Positions 42,901 through 52,215 of a stretch of 61,054 bases of DNA are shown here, one piece after another (positions within the stretch are counted from its first letter, which is position 1; each line of letters begins with the position of its first letter). A program made the translations under genes and the position numbers. Below the pieces are notes generated by a model. That model worked only from the letters and a program-made list of their open reading frames with translations. It ran no database searches and was not told where the DNA came from. Source of the stretch: Candidatus Limiplasma pullicola (GTDB taxonomy: Bacteria; Bacillota; Clostridia; Christensenellales; Aristaeellaceae); contig DVIV01000055.1 in assembly GCA_018710985.1 (NCBI GenBank), positions 1-61,054 on the forward strand, read 5' to 3'.

Positions 42901-44265
42901 GTGCAAGACCTGAGCATCATCATCGACGAGCTGCGGGACGAAATGATCCGCACCCTGAAGGGCTGGATTCAGGTGCCCAGCGTGAAGGCGGCCCCCGAAC
43001 CCGGCGCGCCCTTTGGCCGCGAGGTGCGGCGGGCGCTGGACCTGGTGCTTTCGGACGCGGCGGCCATGGGCTTTGAAACCCGCAATTTCGACGGCTATGC
43101 GGGCGACGTGCGCATGGGCCCGCTGGGCGTGGACCCGCTGGCCATCCTGGTGCACCTGGACGTGGTGCCGGCCGGCGACGGCTGGACCATGGACCCCTTC
43201 GGCGCGGAGATCGAGGGCGGGCGCATGTACGGCCGCGGCATGTCCGACGACAAGGGCCCCGCGGCGGCGGCACTGTACGCCATGTACGCCATGAAAAAGG
43301 CGGGATTGCCGCTCAGGCGCGAAGTGCGCCTCATCTTCGGCTGCGACGAGGAAAGCGGCTGGGAGTGCATGAAGTACTACATGGCGCATTGCGATATGCC
43401 GCGCACCGGCTTCAGCCCCGACGCCAGCTACCCTGTCATCAACACGGAAAAGGGCCTGCTGCATCTGAGCCTTCGGGCGGGCTATGCCTCCGACGGGCTG
43501 CGCGTGAAGGAAATCAGCGTGGGCGAGCGCTGCAACGTGATTCCCGGCATTGCCACCGCGCTGGTGGAGGGCGACGAGGCCCTGTGCAGCAAGATCAATC
43601 ACCTGGCGGGCGATATGCACATTCAGGTGGAGGCGCAGATGCAGGGCGGCCTGGTGCTGCTTACCTCCACGGGCGTGCCCGGACACGCGGCCTATCCCGA
43701 GGCGGCCCGCAACGCCATCGGCCAGCTGCTCATCATGCTGCGCGCGCTGGGCGTGACCGGTCCGCTGCGCACGCTGGCCGATCAGGTGGGCATGGAGTAT
43801 GACGGGCTGGGCCTGGGCATCCGCTGCATGGACGAAACCAGCGGCGGCCTTACCTGCAACCTGGGCATCCTGCGCTACAGCGAGAAGGACGGGTTGTACG
43901 CCACGCTGGATATCCGCTATCCCATCCTGTGCGACCATGCGGCGCTGACCGCCTGTGTGCGCGCGGCGCTGGAGGGCGTCGAGGTCACGGTGGACGAGCA
44001 GAAAAACCCGCATCATGTGGCGCCCAACAGCAAGCTGGTCATGGCGCTGCTGGATGCGTACCATGAGGCCACCGACCGCCCGCGCGAGTGCGTGGCCACC
44101 GGCGGCGGCACCTATGCCCGCGTGCTGGAGGAGGGCGTGGCCTTTGGCAGCGTGTTCCCCGGCGAGGAGGAGCTGGCGCATCAGGCCGACGAATACATGG
44201 CGCTGGACAGCCTGGTGCTCAACATGCGCATCTTCGCCCGCGCGATTGAAAAGCTGCAGGACTAA
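42901..44265 (+). CDS. M20-family dipeptidase, PepV type
   Basis: A 454-residue zinc aminopeptidase that hydrolyses dipeptides in the cytosol. Visible are HLDVVPAGDGW (metal His and Asp near 81), GRGMSDDKGP (bridging Asp near 114), CDEESG (catalytic and metal Glu near 149), the lid domain, and GGGTYAR with the final metal-binding His (GEEELAHQADE). GTG start after GGAGGG. It follows the C-S lyase gene and ends at a terminator, which suits a peptide/amino-acid scavenging operon. Confidence 0.92.
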   Translation: MQDLSIIIDELRDEMIRTLKGWIQVPSVKAAPEPGAPFGREVRRALDLVLSDAAAMGFETRNFDGYAGDVRMGPLGVDPLAILVHLDVVPAGDGWTMDPFGAEIEGGRMYGRGMSDDKGPAAAALYAMYAMKKAGLPLRREVRLIFGCDEESGWECMKYYMAHCDMPRTGFSPDASYPVINTEKGLLHLSLRAGYASDGLRVKEISVGERCNVIPGIATALVEGDEALCSKINHLAGDMHIQVEAQMQGGLVLLTSTGVPGHAAYPEAARNAIGQLLIMLRALGVTGPLRTLADQVGMEYDGLGLGIRCMDETSGGLTCNLGILRYSEKDGLYATLDIRYPILCDHAALTACVRAALEGVEVTVDEQKNPHHVAPNSKLVMALLDAYHEATDRPRECVATGGGTYARVLEEGVAFGSVFPGEEELAHQADEYMALDSLVLNMRIFARAIEKLQD

Positions 44266-44282
44266 ACCGCAGAAACAAAGAA

Positions 44283-44324
44283 GGCGCCTGCCGGGCCGTT
44301 ACGGCCACGGGCAGGCGCCTTTTC
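44283..44324 (+). terminator. Terminator after the dipeptidase gene
   Basis: Stem GGCGCCTGCC/GGCAGGCGCC with a long GC loop, then TTTTCTT. It ends the plus-strand run that began at 39289. Confidence 0.88.
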
Positions 44325-44336
44325 TTGTGGAAAGCA

Positions 44337-44368
44337 AACGCGAGGGCCCTTTCGGAACCCTCGCGTTG
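44337..44368 (-). terminator. Hairpin downstream of the rubredoxin gene
   Basis: AACGCGAGGG/CCCTCGCGTT (44337-44346 with 44358-44367), a 10-bp stem 13 bases past the rubredoxin stop codon. The T tract on the minus strand is weak (TTTGCTTTCC). Confidence 0.6.
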
Positions 44369-44379
44369 CTTGCCGTTTC

Positions 44380-44532
44380 TTACGCCTCGGTGAAAGCGTC
44401 CTTGCCCAGGCCGCACACGGGGCACACCCAATCCTCGGGCAGGTCTTCCCAGGCGGTGCCGGGGGCGATGCCGTTGTCAGGATCGCCGACCGCGGGATCG
44501 TACACATAGCCGCAGGGGCACTCATACTTCAT
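44380..44532 (-). CDS. Rubredoxin with a CxC first knuckle
   Basis: A 50-residue electron carrier for oxygen/peroxide detoxification. It begins [13 protein letters not shown] and ends with [14 protein letters not shown], with [13 protein letters not shown] between. The second knuckle is the normal CxxC, but the first reads C5-P6-C7, one residue shorter than the usual CxxC. ATG eight bases after AGGAGG. It follows the reverse rubrerythrin gene on the same strand, its likely electron acceptor. Confidence 0.93.
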   Translation of the reverse strand: MKYECPCGYVYDPAVGDPDNGIAPGTAWEDLPEDWVCPVCGLGKDAFTEA

Positions 44533-44570
44533 GGCTTTATCCTCCTGATATCTGATTTGCGAACTTCTTA

Positions 44571-45110
44571 TCAGCCGAAATACCGCTTGAGCAGGCCGTC
44601 AAAGCCCTTGCCGTGACGGGCTTCGTCCTTGCACATCTCGTGCACGGTGTCATGGATGGCGTCCAGGTTGAGCTCCTTGGCCAGGGTAGCCAGTTCCTTC
44701 TTGCCGGCGGTGGCGCCCCATTCGGCCTCGGCGCGCAGCTCAAGGTTCTTCTTGGTGGAGGGGGTCACGACCTCGCCCAGCAGCTCGGCAAACTTGGCGG
44801 CATGCTCCGCTTCTTCCCAGGCATAGCGCTTGAAGGCTTCGGCCACTTCGGGATAGCCATCGCGGTCGGCCTGACGGCTCATGGCCAGGTACATGCCCAC
44901 CTCGGTGCACTCGCCGTTGAAATTCATGCGCAGGCCCTCAATGATGCGGGGATCAACGCCCTCGGCAACGCCCACGCGATGCTCGTCGGCATAGGACTTT
45001 TCGCCGCCCATGGGCTGGAACTTGCTCTTGGGAGCCTTGCACTGGGGGCAGAATTCGGGAGCTTCGGGACCTTCATAAACATAGCCGCAAACCTTGCAAA
45101 TCCATTTCAT
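44571..45110 (-). CDS. Reverse rubrerythrin (NADH peroxidase)
   Basis: The 179-residue protein has an N-terminal rubredoxin domain ([13 protein letters not shown]...[12 protein letters not shown]) followed by a ferritin-like diiron domain ([26 protein letters not shown] and DEARHGKGF with the Glu and His ligands). This reversed order of domains marks the oxygen- and peroxide-inducible reverse rubrerythrins of clostridia, which reduce H2O2 and O2 to water. ATG is ten bases after AAGGAGG. The rubredoxin gene follows, a sensible redox pair. Confidence 0.94.
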   Translation of the reverse strand: MKWICKVCGYVYEGPEAPEFCPQCKAPKSKFQPMGGEKSYADEHRVGVAEGVDPRIIEGLRMNFNGECTEVGMYLAMSRQADRDGYPEVAEAFKRYAWEEAEHAAKFAELLGEVVTPSTKKNLELRAEAEWGATAGKKELATLAKELNLDAIHDTVHEMCKDEARHGKGFDGLLKRYFG

Positions 45111-45195
45111 GATCAAATGACCTCCTTGGAATTGAAATCCTCATTCGTGGGGCTTTCTTCACCCCGCGCATCTAGTATACCCCACCTGCGGGGAA

Positions 45196-45225
45196 AGTGA
45201 AACATAAATCCATGTGAAAATTTCT
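45196..45225 (-). promoter_or_regulatory. Possible promoter of the reverse rubrerythrin gene
   Basis: On the minus strand TATACT lies near 45175-45180 with TTTCAC 17 bases upstream, about 65 bases before the start codon. I see no clear PerR-type operator. Confidence 0.4.
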
Positions 45226-45229
45226 TTTT

Positions 45230-46726
45230 TTAGCCAGAATAGGCGGCAAGCAGCGCCTCTTCCATGCCGTCGGGATCACACACGGCGGTGTGGCGCACGG
45301 GCAGCCCGGCCAGACCGCGCACCTGGGCGGGAATGGGCACGCCGCTGAGCTGCTCCAGCTTCTCCGCACAGGCCAGGAAGTCCAGCCCCGCCACGGCCGG
45401 AGCGCCCAGCAGGCTGGATGCCACATCGGGCGCAAACTTGTAGGGGCTGGCCGTGGAAACCAGCACGACGGGCGTCTGGTCGCGGGTCTGGTCGCGGTAC
45501 TGCCGCAGCACGCAGGAGCCCACGGCGGTGTGGGGGTCCATGACATAATGCTTGCGCTCATAGACGAGGCGGATTTCGTCGGCGGTCATGTTGTCGTCGG
45601 CATATCCGGCCCAGAATACCTTCTGCAGGTCGCCCAGTCGCTGCCCGCCGATGGAGAAGCTGCCGCAGGAGGCGAGCTGATCCATCCAGGTGCGTACCAG
45701 CGCGCCGTCGCGGCCCGCGCATTCATAGAGCAGCCGCTCCAGGTTGGAGCTGACCAGAATGTCCATGCTGGGAGACATGGTTTTGAAGAACGTGCGGTGC
45801 GTGTAGTAGGTGCCCTCGCAGAAGAAATCGGTCAGAACGTTGTTGCGGTTGCTGGCGCAGATCAGACGGCGGATGGGCAAACCCATGCGCATGGCGTAGT
45901 AGCCGGCCAGGATGTCGCCGAAGTTTCCGGTAGGCACCACGAAGTTGACGCCCTGTCCCATGCGGATGGCCCCGCGCTGGACCAGGTCGGTGTAGGCGGT
46001 GAAGTAGTACACAACCTGCGGAGCCAGGCGGCCGAAATTGATGGAATTGGCCGAGGAGGGCAGCTTGCCCAGACGGTCCATGCGCTCATGGAAGGCCGGG
46101 TCGCCAAAGAGGCGCTTGACGCCGGTCTGCGCCTGGTCGAAATTGCCCCTGACGCCGATGACATGGGTGTTGCTTCCGGCGGTGGTGGTCATCTGCAGTT
46201 CCTGCACGCGGCTGACCCCGCCATAGGGGTAGAACACCGAGCAGCTGGTGCCCGGCACGTCGCGGAAGCCCTCCAGCGCGGCCTTGCCGGTGTCGCCGCT
46301 GGTGGCCACGATGATGCTGATCTCGCGCGTTTCGCCGTTCTTTTCCGCGGCCAGGCGCACCAGATGCGGCAGAAGCTTGAGAGCGATGTCCTTGAAGGCC
46401 AGGGTGGGGCCGTGGAACAATTCCAGCACATGGACGCCCTCGCTGAGCGTGCGCACCGGCGCCACGTCGGGATGATCCCATGCGTCGGCGGCATAGGCCG
46501 CATCCACTGCCTGCTCGATTTCGGCGATGGAGTAGTCCTCCAGGAAATCACGCAGAATGCGCGCGGCGCTCTGACGGTAGCTTTGGCCGCACAGGGCGGC
46601 CAGCCGCTCGCTGGAAATCTGCGGAAACAGGCTGGGCACATACAGGCCGCCGTCGCGGGCAAGGCCCCACAGAATGGATTGCGACGCAGTTACGCAGGCG
46701 CCGCCCCGCGTGGAAAAAAAGGACAT
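45230..46726 (-). CDS. thrC: Threonine synthase
   Basis: A PLP enzyme converting O-phosphohomoserine to threonine. The 498-residue form belongs to the long bacterial/fungal type: MSFFSTRGG at the start, ELFHGPTLAFKDIALKLLP with the PLP Lys near residue 112, TSGDTGKAALEG (phosphate-binding), and NFGDILAGYYA (about 265). ATG at 46726 after GGAGGGA. Transcribed alone from its own promoter. Confidence 0.95.
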   Translation of the reverse strand: MSFFSTRGGACVTASQSILWGLARDGGLYVPSLFPQISSERLAALCGQSYRQSAARILRDFLEDYSIAEIEQAVDAAYAADAWDHPDVAPVRTLSEGVHVLELFHGPTLAFKDIALKLLPHLVRLAAEKNGETREISIIVATSGDTGKAALEGFRDVPGTSCSVFYPYGGVSRVQELQMTTTAGSNTHVIGVRGNFDQAQTGVKRLFGDPAFHERMDRLGKLPSSANSINFGRLAPQVVYYFTAYTDLVQRGAIRMGQGVNFVVPTGNFGDILAGYYAMRMGLPIRRLICASNRNNVLTDFFCEGTYYTHRTFFKTMSPSMDILVSSNLERLLYECAGRDGALVRTWMDQLASCGSFSIGGQRLGDLQKVFWAGYADDNMTADEIRLVYERKHYVMDPHTAVGSCVLRQYRDQTRDQTPVVLVSTASPYKFAPDVASSLLGAPAVAGLDFLACAEKLEQLSGVPIPAQVRGLAGLPVRHTAVCDPDGMEEALLAAYSG

Positions 46727-46777
46727 GCAATCTCCCTCCAGACAGGTTCTGAATGCTTCATCATTGGAAGTGATTCC

Positions 46778-46806
46778 ATCATACACGGTTTTGGGGCGCG
46801 TGTAAA
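46778..46806 (-). promoter_or_regulatory. Promoter of thrC
   Basis: On the minus strand TTTACA (46801-46806) and TATGAT (46778-46783), 17-base spacer, directly after the terminator of the P-loop gene. Confidence 0.75.
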
Positions 46807-46824
46807 GCCGGAAATGCATGAAAA

Positions 46825-46855
46825 AGAGGGACGGCCTGTGCGGCCGCCCCTCTTT
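46825..46855 (-). terminator. Terminator of the addB/P-loop gene unit
   Basis: GAGGG-CGGCC paired with GGCCG-CCCTC around loop TGTGC; followed on the minus strand by CTTTTTC. It lies past the stop of the P-loop gene. Confidence 0.8.
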
Positions 46856-46869
46856 GATTGCGCGAAGGT

Positions 46870-47280
46870 TCAGATCACGTAGGGCTTGATAAAGTCCGGC
46901 AGCTCTTCGGGGCCGGCGCTGACGGAGATCACGAAATCCACGCTGTGGTTCGTACTGATGGTCTCCAGACGCTTGAACACCCATTCGCTGGTCGCCAGTT
47001 CGTTGTGAATCAGCTTTTTGAACGCGTCGATGAAGATGAGCCCCACATCGAAGTTCTGCGCTACGACGCCGCAGAGAAAGCCCATGAACATGTGGTCGCT
47101 GAGCAATTCGTATTCGCTGGCGTTGATAAAGCGCACCTCGTGGCGAAGGTCAAACATATAGCGATTGTCATCGTCGATGAAGACGATGTCGTGCTTGCTT
47201 TCCTGGCTAGCCTGGTTGGCCATGTCGATGATGCGCTTGGTTTTACCCGAGCCCTTTTTGCCGGCAATCACCTGAATCAA
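46870..47280 (-). CDS. Conserved clostridial P-loop protein, unknown function
   Basis: A 136-residue protein starting MIQVIAGKKGSGKTKRIIDM, where GKKGSGKTK is a Walker A loop. It then has DIVFIDDDNRYMFDLRHEVRFI and GLIFIDAFKKLI, a compact ATPase-like fold. Related short proteins in clostridia are sometimes labelled ATP-binding or twitching-motility proteins without evidence. The TTG start at 47280, eight bases after AAGGAGG, is better than upstream codons. It follows addB by 104 bases on the same strand. Confidence 0.8.
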   Translation of the reverse strand: MIQVIAGKKGSGKTKRIIDMANQASQESKHDIVFIDDDNRYMFDLRHEVRFINASEYELLSDHMFMGFLCGVVAQNFDVGLIFIDAFKKLIHNELATSEWVFKRLETISTNHSVDFVISVSAGPEELPDFIKPYVI

Positions 47281-47383
47281 TGGTAACGCCTCCTTACACT
47301 GTTTTGTTATCTCCTGGCGGCGCCGCGCGCCGCCGTGCTTACACACCCATTATACATGAACCGGGGGAGAATAGCAACGCCCC

Positions 47384-50300
47384 TCATTGTTTTTCTTCCG
47401 GCGAGGGAGCAAGAGCCTCCCGCAGCTCCTCCATGCCCATTTCCGGCAGGTCGCGGAAGGGGGCGTCCGGCGATGTGGGGTCGAAGCGGCATACGGCCCG
47501 GAAATCGCACCGGTCGCAGGCGCAGCGGTCCGGATCGCGCGCGGGCGAGATAGCGGTTTCCCCGCCGAAAAGCCGGTCCGCCAGCGCCACCGCCACCTCG
47601 CGCGCGTGCGCAAGCAGCGCCGTAAGCTGGGGCATGCTCAGGGCGCGCGCCGTTTTTTTGAGCTCGCCGCTTTTGAGATACATGGGCGGCAGCACCCAGG
47701 GCTTGTCTCCGCTGTCCATGGCGGAGAGAATTTCCACGTCGCTCAGGGCTACGCCGCGCAGCTGGAAGATTTCGCGCAGCTTGCCCTCCACCGCTTCGGC
47801 GGCGTCGCTGGCGCTTTCCACCAAGGGGTCGGCCACATAGAAGTAGAAGGCGCCGGCGGGCTTGGCGCCGGGGATGGCGCCGGTGCACACGTCCAGGTAC
47901 AGAAGCAGCTGAAGCTGCAGCCCCCACCAGGCGCGCGCGGCCTCCAGGCTCTGCCGGGCGGACTTGTAGTCAATCACGCGCAGATATACGCCGTCGGGCG
48001 CGTCGTAGCGGTCGATGCGGTCAATGCGGCCGCGCAGGGCTACCTGCCGCCCGTCGCTCAAAAGCAGCACGATGGGGGGCATGCCGCCCTCGTAGCCGAA
48101 GGCGGCTTCCGTGCGGTAGAGGGTAAAGCGCCCTGCCGCCAGCTGCCGGGTGATGGCCACCGCCGCCCGCCGGATGGCGCTGCGCGCGGCCTCGAAACGG
48201 GCCAGGCTGCGGTCGCCGTCGCCCATGGGACCGGCGAGCACCTCGTCCACAAGCGGTTCCACGGCCTCGTCCGCCAGGCGCGAGACGGCCTCGTCCGGCA
48301 GGTTGGGGTAGGCTGCCTCGCGCCGGGTCAGCCGCGCAAAGCCGTTGAGCGCCGCATGGTAGAAGGTGCCCGTTTCGATGGGGTCCACCTTCCATTCCCG
48401 AAGCACCTGCGGGCGCAGGCCATAGGTGACGAAATGCTTGAAGGGACAGTCCGCAAACTGCTCAAGCCGGCTTACGGACAGGGTTTCATCGCCGTAGAGG
48501 GCACGGGCCGCGCCGGGCGCGATGGGCTGGGCCTGCCCGTCAAAGCCCAGAGAGCGCAGCAGCCGCATGGCGGCGGGCGCGGTATCCGGGGAGGAGAGGA
48601 GCTTTTCCATGCGCTCGCGCCAGCGGGGCGCGAGGGGAGCGGCGCCGTCGGCATGGGCGCGCAGCAGAATGCCCAGCGCGCCCAGCGCCTGCGCGGAGGA
48701 CAGGGGCAGCTCATCCTCCGGGATGGGCGTGCGCGCAAGCCCCGGCATCAGCCGGTCGCGCAGCTGGCTGAGCAGCGACAGCGGCCGCAGGGCCGTGCCG
48801 TCGGGCGCGGTTTTGGCCGAGCTGAGAAACAGCCAGCGCGTGGGAAGCGTCATGGCGCGCTTTACGTCCAGACGGGCCATGAGGGCGCGGCTTTCGTCCG
48901 TCAGGCCCAAAAAGGCGCCCGTGCCCTGCTGCGTCTGCGCGCGCTCCTCCGGGGTGAGCAGGCTGTCGGTGGCGCGGGAGAGCAGGCCGTCGTTGAGGCC
49001 CAGCAGGAACACCGCGTCCGCCTCCTCGGCCAGCAGGTGGCCCAGCGCACCCGCGTGTACCATGCCCGCGGCGGGCGGCAGCGACTTGAGCGAAATGGCG
49101 GACAGGCCGCATTCCAGCCGCGAGGCAATGTGCCTGAGGGGAATGCGCGCGCCGCCGCTGAGCTTGACCAGCTGGTCCATCAGCCTCAGTACCGCCTGCC
49201 ATACCTGGCTGTTCTGCCCCGCGCGGGTCAGGAACCCGTTTTCCAGCAGGCGGTCCTCCTCGCGCTTGAGCGCCTCGTAGGCCCCTACCTCCTGAAACAG
49301 CCCAAAAGCCGCCGTCAAGGAGGCCGTGGCATCGCGCGCGGACACCAGGGCAGCCCGCGTCCGCACGAGCGGGTCCATCAGCCGCTGCCGGAGCGCCTCC
49401 ATGCGCTCGGCCTCCGGGCCGCGGGTGAAGGGGCGCGTCCAGCGCACGCGGTCCACACCGTAGCAGTAGGCGTAGTTTTCCAGCTCGCACGCCTCCTCAA
49501 AGGTCAGGGGCGCATAGCCGCTTTTGAGAAGGCTGAGCATATCGCGGTTGCGCCAGCCGCCGGCCATGGCGCGCAGGGCCGCCAGCCAGAACTGCGCCAG
49601 CCCGTGCGAGGCGGCAGAGAGCTGCTGGTCGGTATAGAAGGGGATGCCGCTGTCCTCCAGGGCGGCGGTGACGGCAAAGGCGTAGCCGCCGCTGTCGGGA
49701 TAGAGCACGGTCACCCGCTCCGGGTCCACGCCCTGGGCCAGCAGCCAGCGCACTTCGCGGGTCATCAGCGCGGCTTCCTCGTAGGGCGAGAGCCCGTCGG
49801 ACAGATATACGCCCTCAGGCCGGCCGGTAAAGGCGGGCGCGGGATGGGCAAACAGCGCCCGGTCCAGATAGGCGATCGCCTCCGGACGCCGGGGCAGCTG
49901 CGGCGACAGGACGCGTATCTCCGCACTGAACCCACTCAGGAAAAGCAGCCTCTCAAACCGTTCGATGCCCTGGCGCACGGGGGCGTAGAGCTCGCCGTCC
50001 GCAGCGGCATCGTCGTCGCAGATCAGCGCGATGGTGAGGCTTTCGCACAGCGGCGCCGCGGCGCACAGCAGCCGCATCAGCTGCTCCGGCAGGGTGTCAA
50101 AGCCGTAGACAAACAGGTGCTTGCCCCGCAAAAAACCGCTGTCCGCAAGCCGTCCCGCCACATAGGCCAGCTGGTCCTCGCCGTCGCTGAAGCGTCCGCG
50201 AAGCACCTCGCGGTACTGGGCATAGACCGTGGCCAGGTCGATCAGCTTGTCGCGCACCGCCCCCGCTGGCAGGGATTCAGCGTAATCCCTGAGCGCTTCT

Positions 50301-50698
50301 GGGTCCAATCCGCCGCGCTTCATGTCCGTGATCAGCGCGTCCAGCTTTTCCACAAAGCCCCGGCGCTGGGCGATGCTGCCGTAGTAAGGAAGCTTGTCCT
50401 CCAGCCGCTCCAGCGCCTGGCTGAGCGCCATGCGGCGGCCCGCGGCGTCCAGCGGTTCGCGCCCGTCGCGCCCGGCGGCGGCCAGCACCTGCTCGGAAAG
50501 CCGCGAGGGGCTGAGCACGTCGATCAAAAACATGCCGGTGAGGGAAAGCCGCTCCATCACCCCGCGCTCGGCAGCCAGGGTGAACTGCTCCGGCACCAGC
50601 AAAAGCGCGTCCTCGCCCCTTTTGGCGCACTGGCCCAGCGCCTCGACCACAGGGGCGAACAGCCGGTGTGCGCGTGCGGTCAGAATGGTAACGGACAC
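47384..50698 (-). CDS. addB: Helicase-exonuclease AddAB subunit AddB
   Basis: AddB works with AddA to process DNA ends for RecA-mediated repair. The 1104-residue protein has the inactive-helicase N-terminal half (VPEQFTLAAERGVMERL in place of Walker A), central inserts, and a C-terminal RecB-like nuclease: LRGRIDRIDRYD, VIDYKSA near residue 920, and an Fe-S cluster formed by a Cys of FADCPFKHF near 766 and CACDRCDFRAVC near 1065. Normally addA follows immediately; here the next minus-strand gene is the small P-loop protein, so addA must be elsewhere or missing. The start is ATG after a GC-rich leader. Confidence 0.93.
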   Translation of the reverse strand: MSVTILTARAHRLFAPVVEALGQCAKRGEDALLLVPEQFTLAAERGVMERLSLTGMFLIDVLSPSRLSEQVLAAAGRDGREPLDAAGRRMALSQALERLEDKLPYYGSIAQRRGFVEKLDALITDMKRGGLDPEALRDYAESLPAGAVRDKLIDLATVYAQYREVLRGRFSDGEDQLAYVAGRLADSGFLRGKHLFVYGFDTLPEQLMRLLCAAAPLCESLTIALICDDDAAADGELYAPVRQGIERFERLLFLSGFSAEIRVLSPQLPRRPEAIAYLDRALFAHPAPAFTGRPEGVYLSDGLSPYEEAALMTREVRWLLAQGVDPERVTVLYPDSGGYAFAVTAALEDSGIPFYTDQQLSAASHGLAQFWLAALRAMAGGWRNRDMLSLLKSGYAPLTFEEACELENYAYCYGVDRVRWTRPFTRGPEAERMEALRQRLMDPLVRTRAALVSARDATASLTAAFGLFQEVGAYEALKREEDRLLENGFLTRAGQNSQVWQAVLRLMDQLVKLSGGARIPLRHIASRLECGLSAISLKSLPPAAGMVHAGALGHLLAEEADAVFLLGLNDGLLSRATDSLLTPEERAQTQQGTGAFLGLTDESRALMARLDVKRAMTLPTRWLFLSSAKTAPDGTALRPLSLLSQLRDRLMPGLARTPIPEDELPLSSAQALGALGILLRAHADGAAPLAPRWRERMEKLLSSPDTAPAAMRLLRSLGFDGQAQPIAPGAARALYGDETLSVSRLEQFADCPFKHFVTYGLRPQVLREWKVDPIETGTFYHAALNGFARLTRREAAYPNLPDEAVSRLADEAVEPLVDEVLAGPMGDGDRSLARFEAARSAIRRAAVAITRQLAAGRFTLYRTEAAFGYEGGMPPIVLLLSDGRQVALRGRIDRIDRYDAPDGVYLRVIDYKSARQSLEAARAWWGLQLQLLLYLDVCTGAIPGAKPAGAFYFYVADPLVESASDAAEAVEGKLREIFQLRGVALSDVEILSAMDSGDKPWVLPPMYLKSGELKKTARALSMPQLTALLAHAREVAVALADRLFGGETAISPARDPDRCACDRCDFRAVCRFDPTSPDAPFRDLPEMGMEELREALAPSPEEKQ

Positions 50699-50845
50699 GG
50701 TGAAAACGCCCCCCTGCGGCCTGTCAATTTTGCCTTTTCGGCTGGAAAAGGCCGCGTGAACATGATATCATAAACGCGGGCGGCGCGCAAAGCCCGCCTG
50801 TGATTTTACCGGCCGCTTTCGGGGGCCGGGAGAGGGTGAAAGGCA

Positions 50846-52195
50846 ATGGAGGACACCATCGTAGGCGTAGCCACGGCGGCGGGCGAAGGCGGCGTGGCCA
50901 TCGTGCGCGTGAGCGGGCCGGAGGCGGTGCGGCTGTTTGAGCAGGCGTTTCAGCCGCGGGGGGCAAAGCCGCCCTATGAAAGCCACCGCCTGATGGTGGG
51001 CCATGCGGTGGATGAAACCGGCCCCATTGACGAGGCCATGGGCGTGGTGATGTACGCGCCCCGGTCCTATACGCGCGAGGATGTGTGCGAAATCCACACC
51101 CACGGCGGATCGGCGGCGGCCTCGCTGGTGATGCGGCGGCTGATCCGGCTGGGCGCGCGCCCGGCCGAGGCGGGCGAATTCACGCGCCGCGCGTTCATGA
51201 ACGGCCGCATCGACCTGATGCAGGCCGAAGCGGTGATGGGCGTGATTTCCGCGCGGTCGGCGGCGGCGCTGCGGGCGGGGGAGCGCCAGCTGGAAGGCGG
51301 GCAGAGCCGCTTTATCCGCAGGGCGCAGGAGGACCTGACCGCGCTGCTGTCCGGGCTGGAGGCACATATCGACTATCCCGACGAGATCGGCGAGGACGAG
51401 GCGCTCGCCGGCCTGTGCGAAGGGCTGGACAAGCTGATTGGGCAGCTGGACGGGGCGATTGACGAGCGGGGCGCGCGCATCGTGCGCGAGGGGCTGCGCG
51501 TGGCGCTGTGCGGGCGGCCCAACGCGGGCAAGAGCACGCTTTTCAACGCCCTGCTGGGTGAGGATCGCGCCATCGTGACCGACGTGCCCGGCACCACGCG
51601 CGACGTGCTGGAGGGCTCCTTTACGCTGGACGGCACCAACGTGCTTTTGCAGGACACCGCCGGCCTGCGCGACAGCGGAGACGCGGTGGAACGCATCGGC
51701 GTGGAGCGGGCCCGCGCGGCGCTGAGCCGGGCGGATGTGGCGCTTTTGGTAGTGGATGCCTCTGAGGAACCGGACGGGGAGGCGCTGGAGCTGCTGCGCA
51801 TGGAAGCGCCCTGCCCCTGCGCCGTGCTGCTCAACAAGGAGGACGCGGGCGAGCGCTTCACCGTTTCCCAGGCGGAGGCGCTTACGGACAAGCGCCCCGT
51901 GCTGCGCGTGTCCGCGCGCGAGGGCGAGGGGCTGGACGCGGTGCGGGATTTTCTGCGCGGCTTCCTTCGCAACCCCGACGAGCTGGCGCTCACGCACGAG
52001 CGGCACATGGCCGTGGCGCGGCAGGCGCTTGCCAAGCTGCGCGACGCGCAGGCGGGCCTGGCTTCGGGCGGGCTGATCGACCTGGCCGCCGTGGACCTGC
52101 ACGAGGCGCTCTACCTGCTGGGCCGCATCACCGGCGACAGCGTGGACGAAAAGCTGCTGGATGATATCTTTTCGCGCTTCTGCGTGGGGAAATAG
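50846..52195 (+). CDS. mnmE: tRNA uridine-5-carboxymethylaminomethyl synthase GTPase MnmE
   Basis: MnmE (TrmE) with MnmG modifies U34 of tRNAs reading split codons. The 449-residue protein has the folate-binding N-domain (EDTIVGVATAAGEGGVAIVRVSG), the helical domain with VREGLRVALCGRPNAGKSTLFN (G1 near 217), DTAGLRDSGDAVE (G3), and the C-terminal FCVGK whose Cys is invariant. ATG follows AAAGG. In many genomes mnmG, jag or rnpA adjoin; here it is alone and precedes repeat copy B. Confidence 0.96.
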   Translation: MEDTIVGVATAAGEGGVAIVRVSGPEAVRLFEQAFQPRGAKPPYESHRLMVGHAVDETGPIDEAMGVVMYAPRSYTREDVCEIHTHGGSAAASLVMRRLIRLGARPAEAGEFTRRAFMNGRIDLMQAEAVMGVISARSAAALRAGERQLEGGQSRFIRRAQEDLTALLSGLEAHIDYPDEIGEDEALAGLCEGLDKLIGQLDGAIDERGARIVREGLRVALCGRPNAGKSTLFNALLGEDRAIVTDVPGTTRDVLEGSFTLDGTNVLLQDTAGLRDSGDAVERIGVERARAALSRADVALLVVDASEEPDGEALELLRMEAPCPCAVLLNKEDAGERFTVSQAEALTDKRPVLRVSAREGEGLDAVRDFLRGFLRNPDELALTHERHMAVARQALAKLRDAQAGLASGGLIDLAAVDLHEALYLLGRITGDSVDEKLLDDIFSRFCVGK

Positions 52196-52215
52196 GGCGG
52201 AAGGACGCAAAAAGG

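Noticed and set aside
47387-50773. 1128-codon open frame on the plus strand opposite addB
   Set aside because: Antisense shadow of a GC-rich gene; no ribosome binding site, no domain, composition typical of shadow frames.
50740-50775. Promoter of mnmE
   Set aside because: TATCAT (50766-50771) has only a weak TGGAAA at 17 bases; I could not support it well enough to list.
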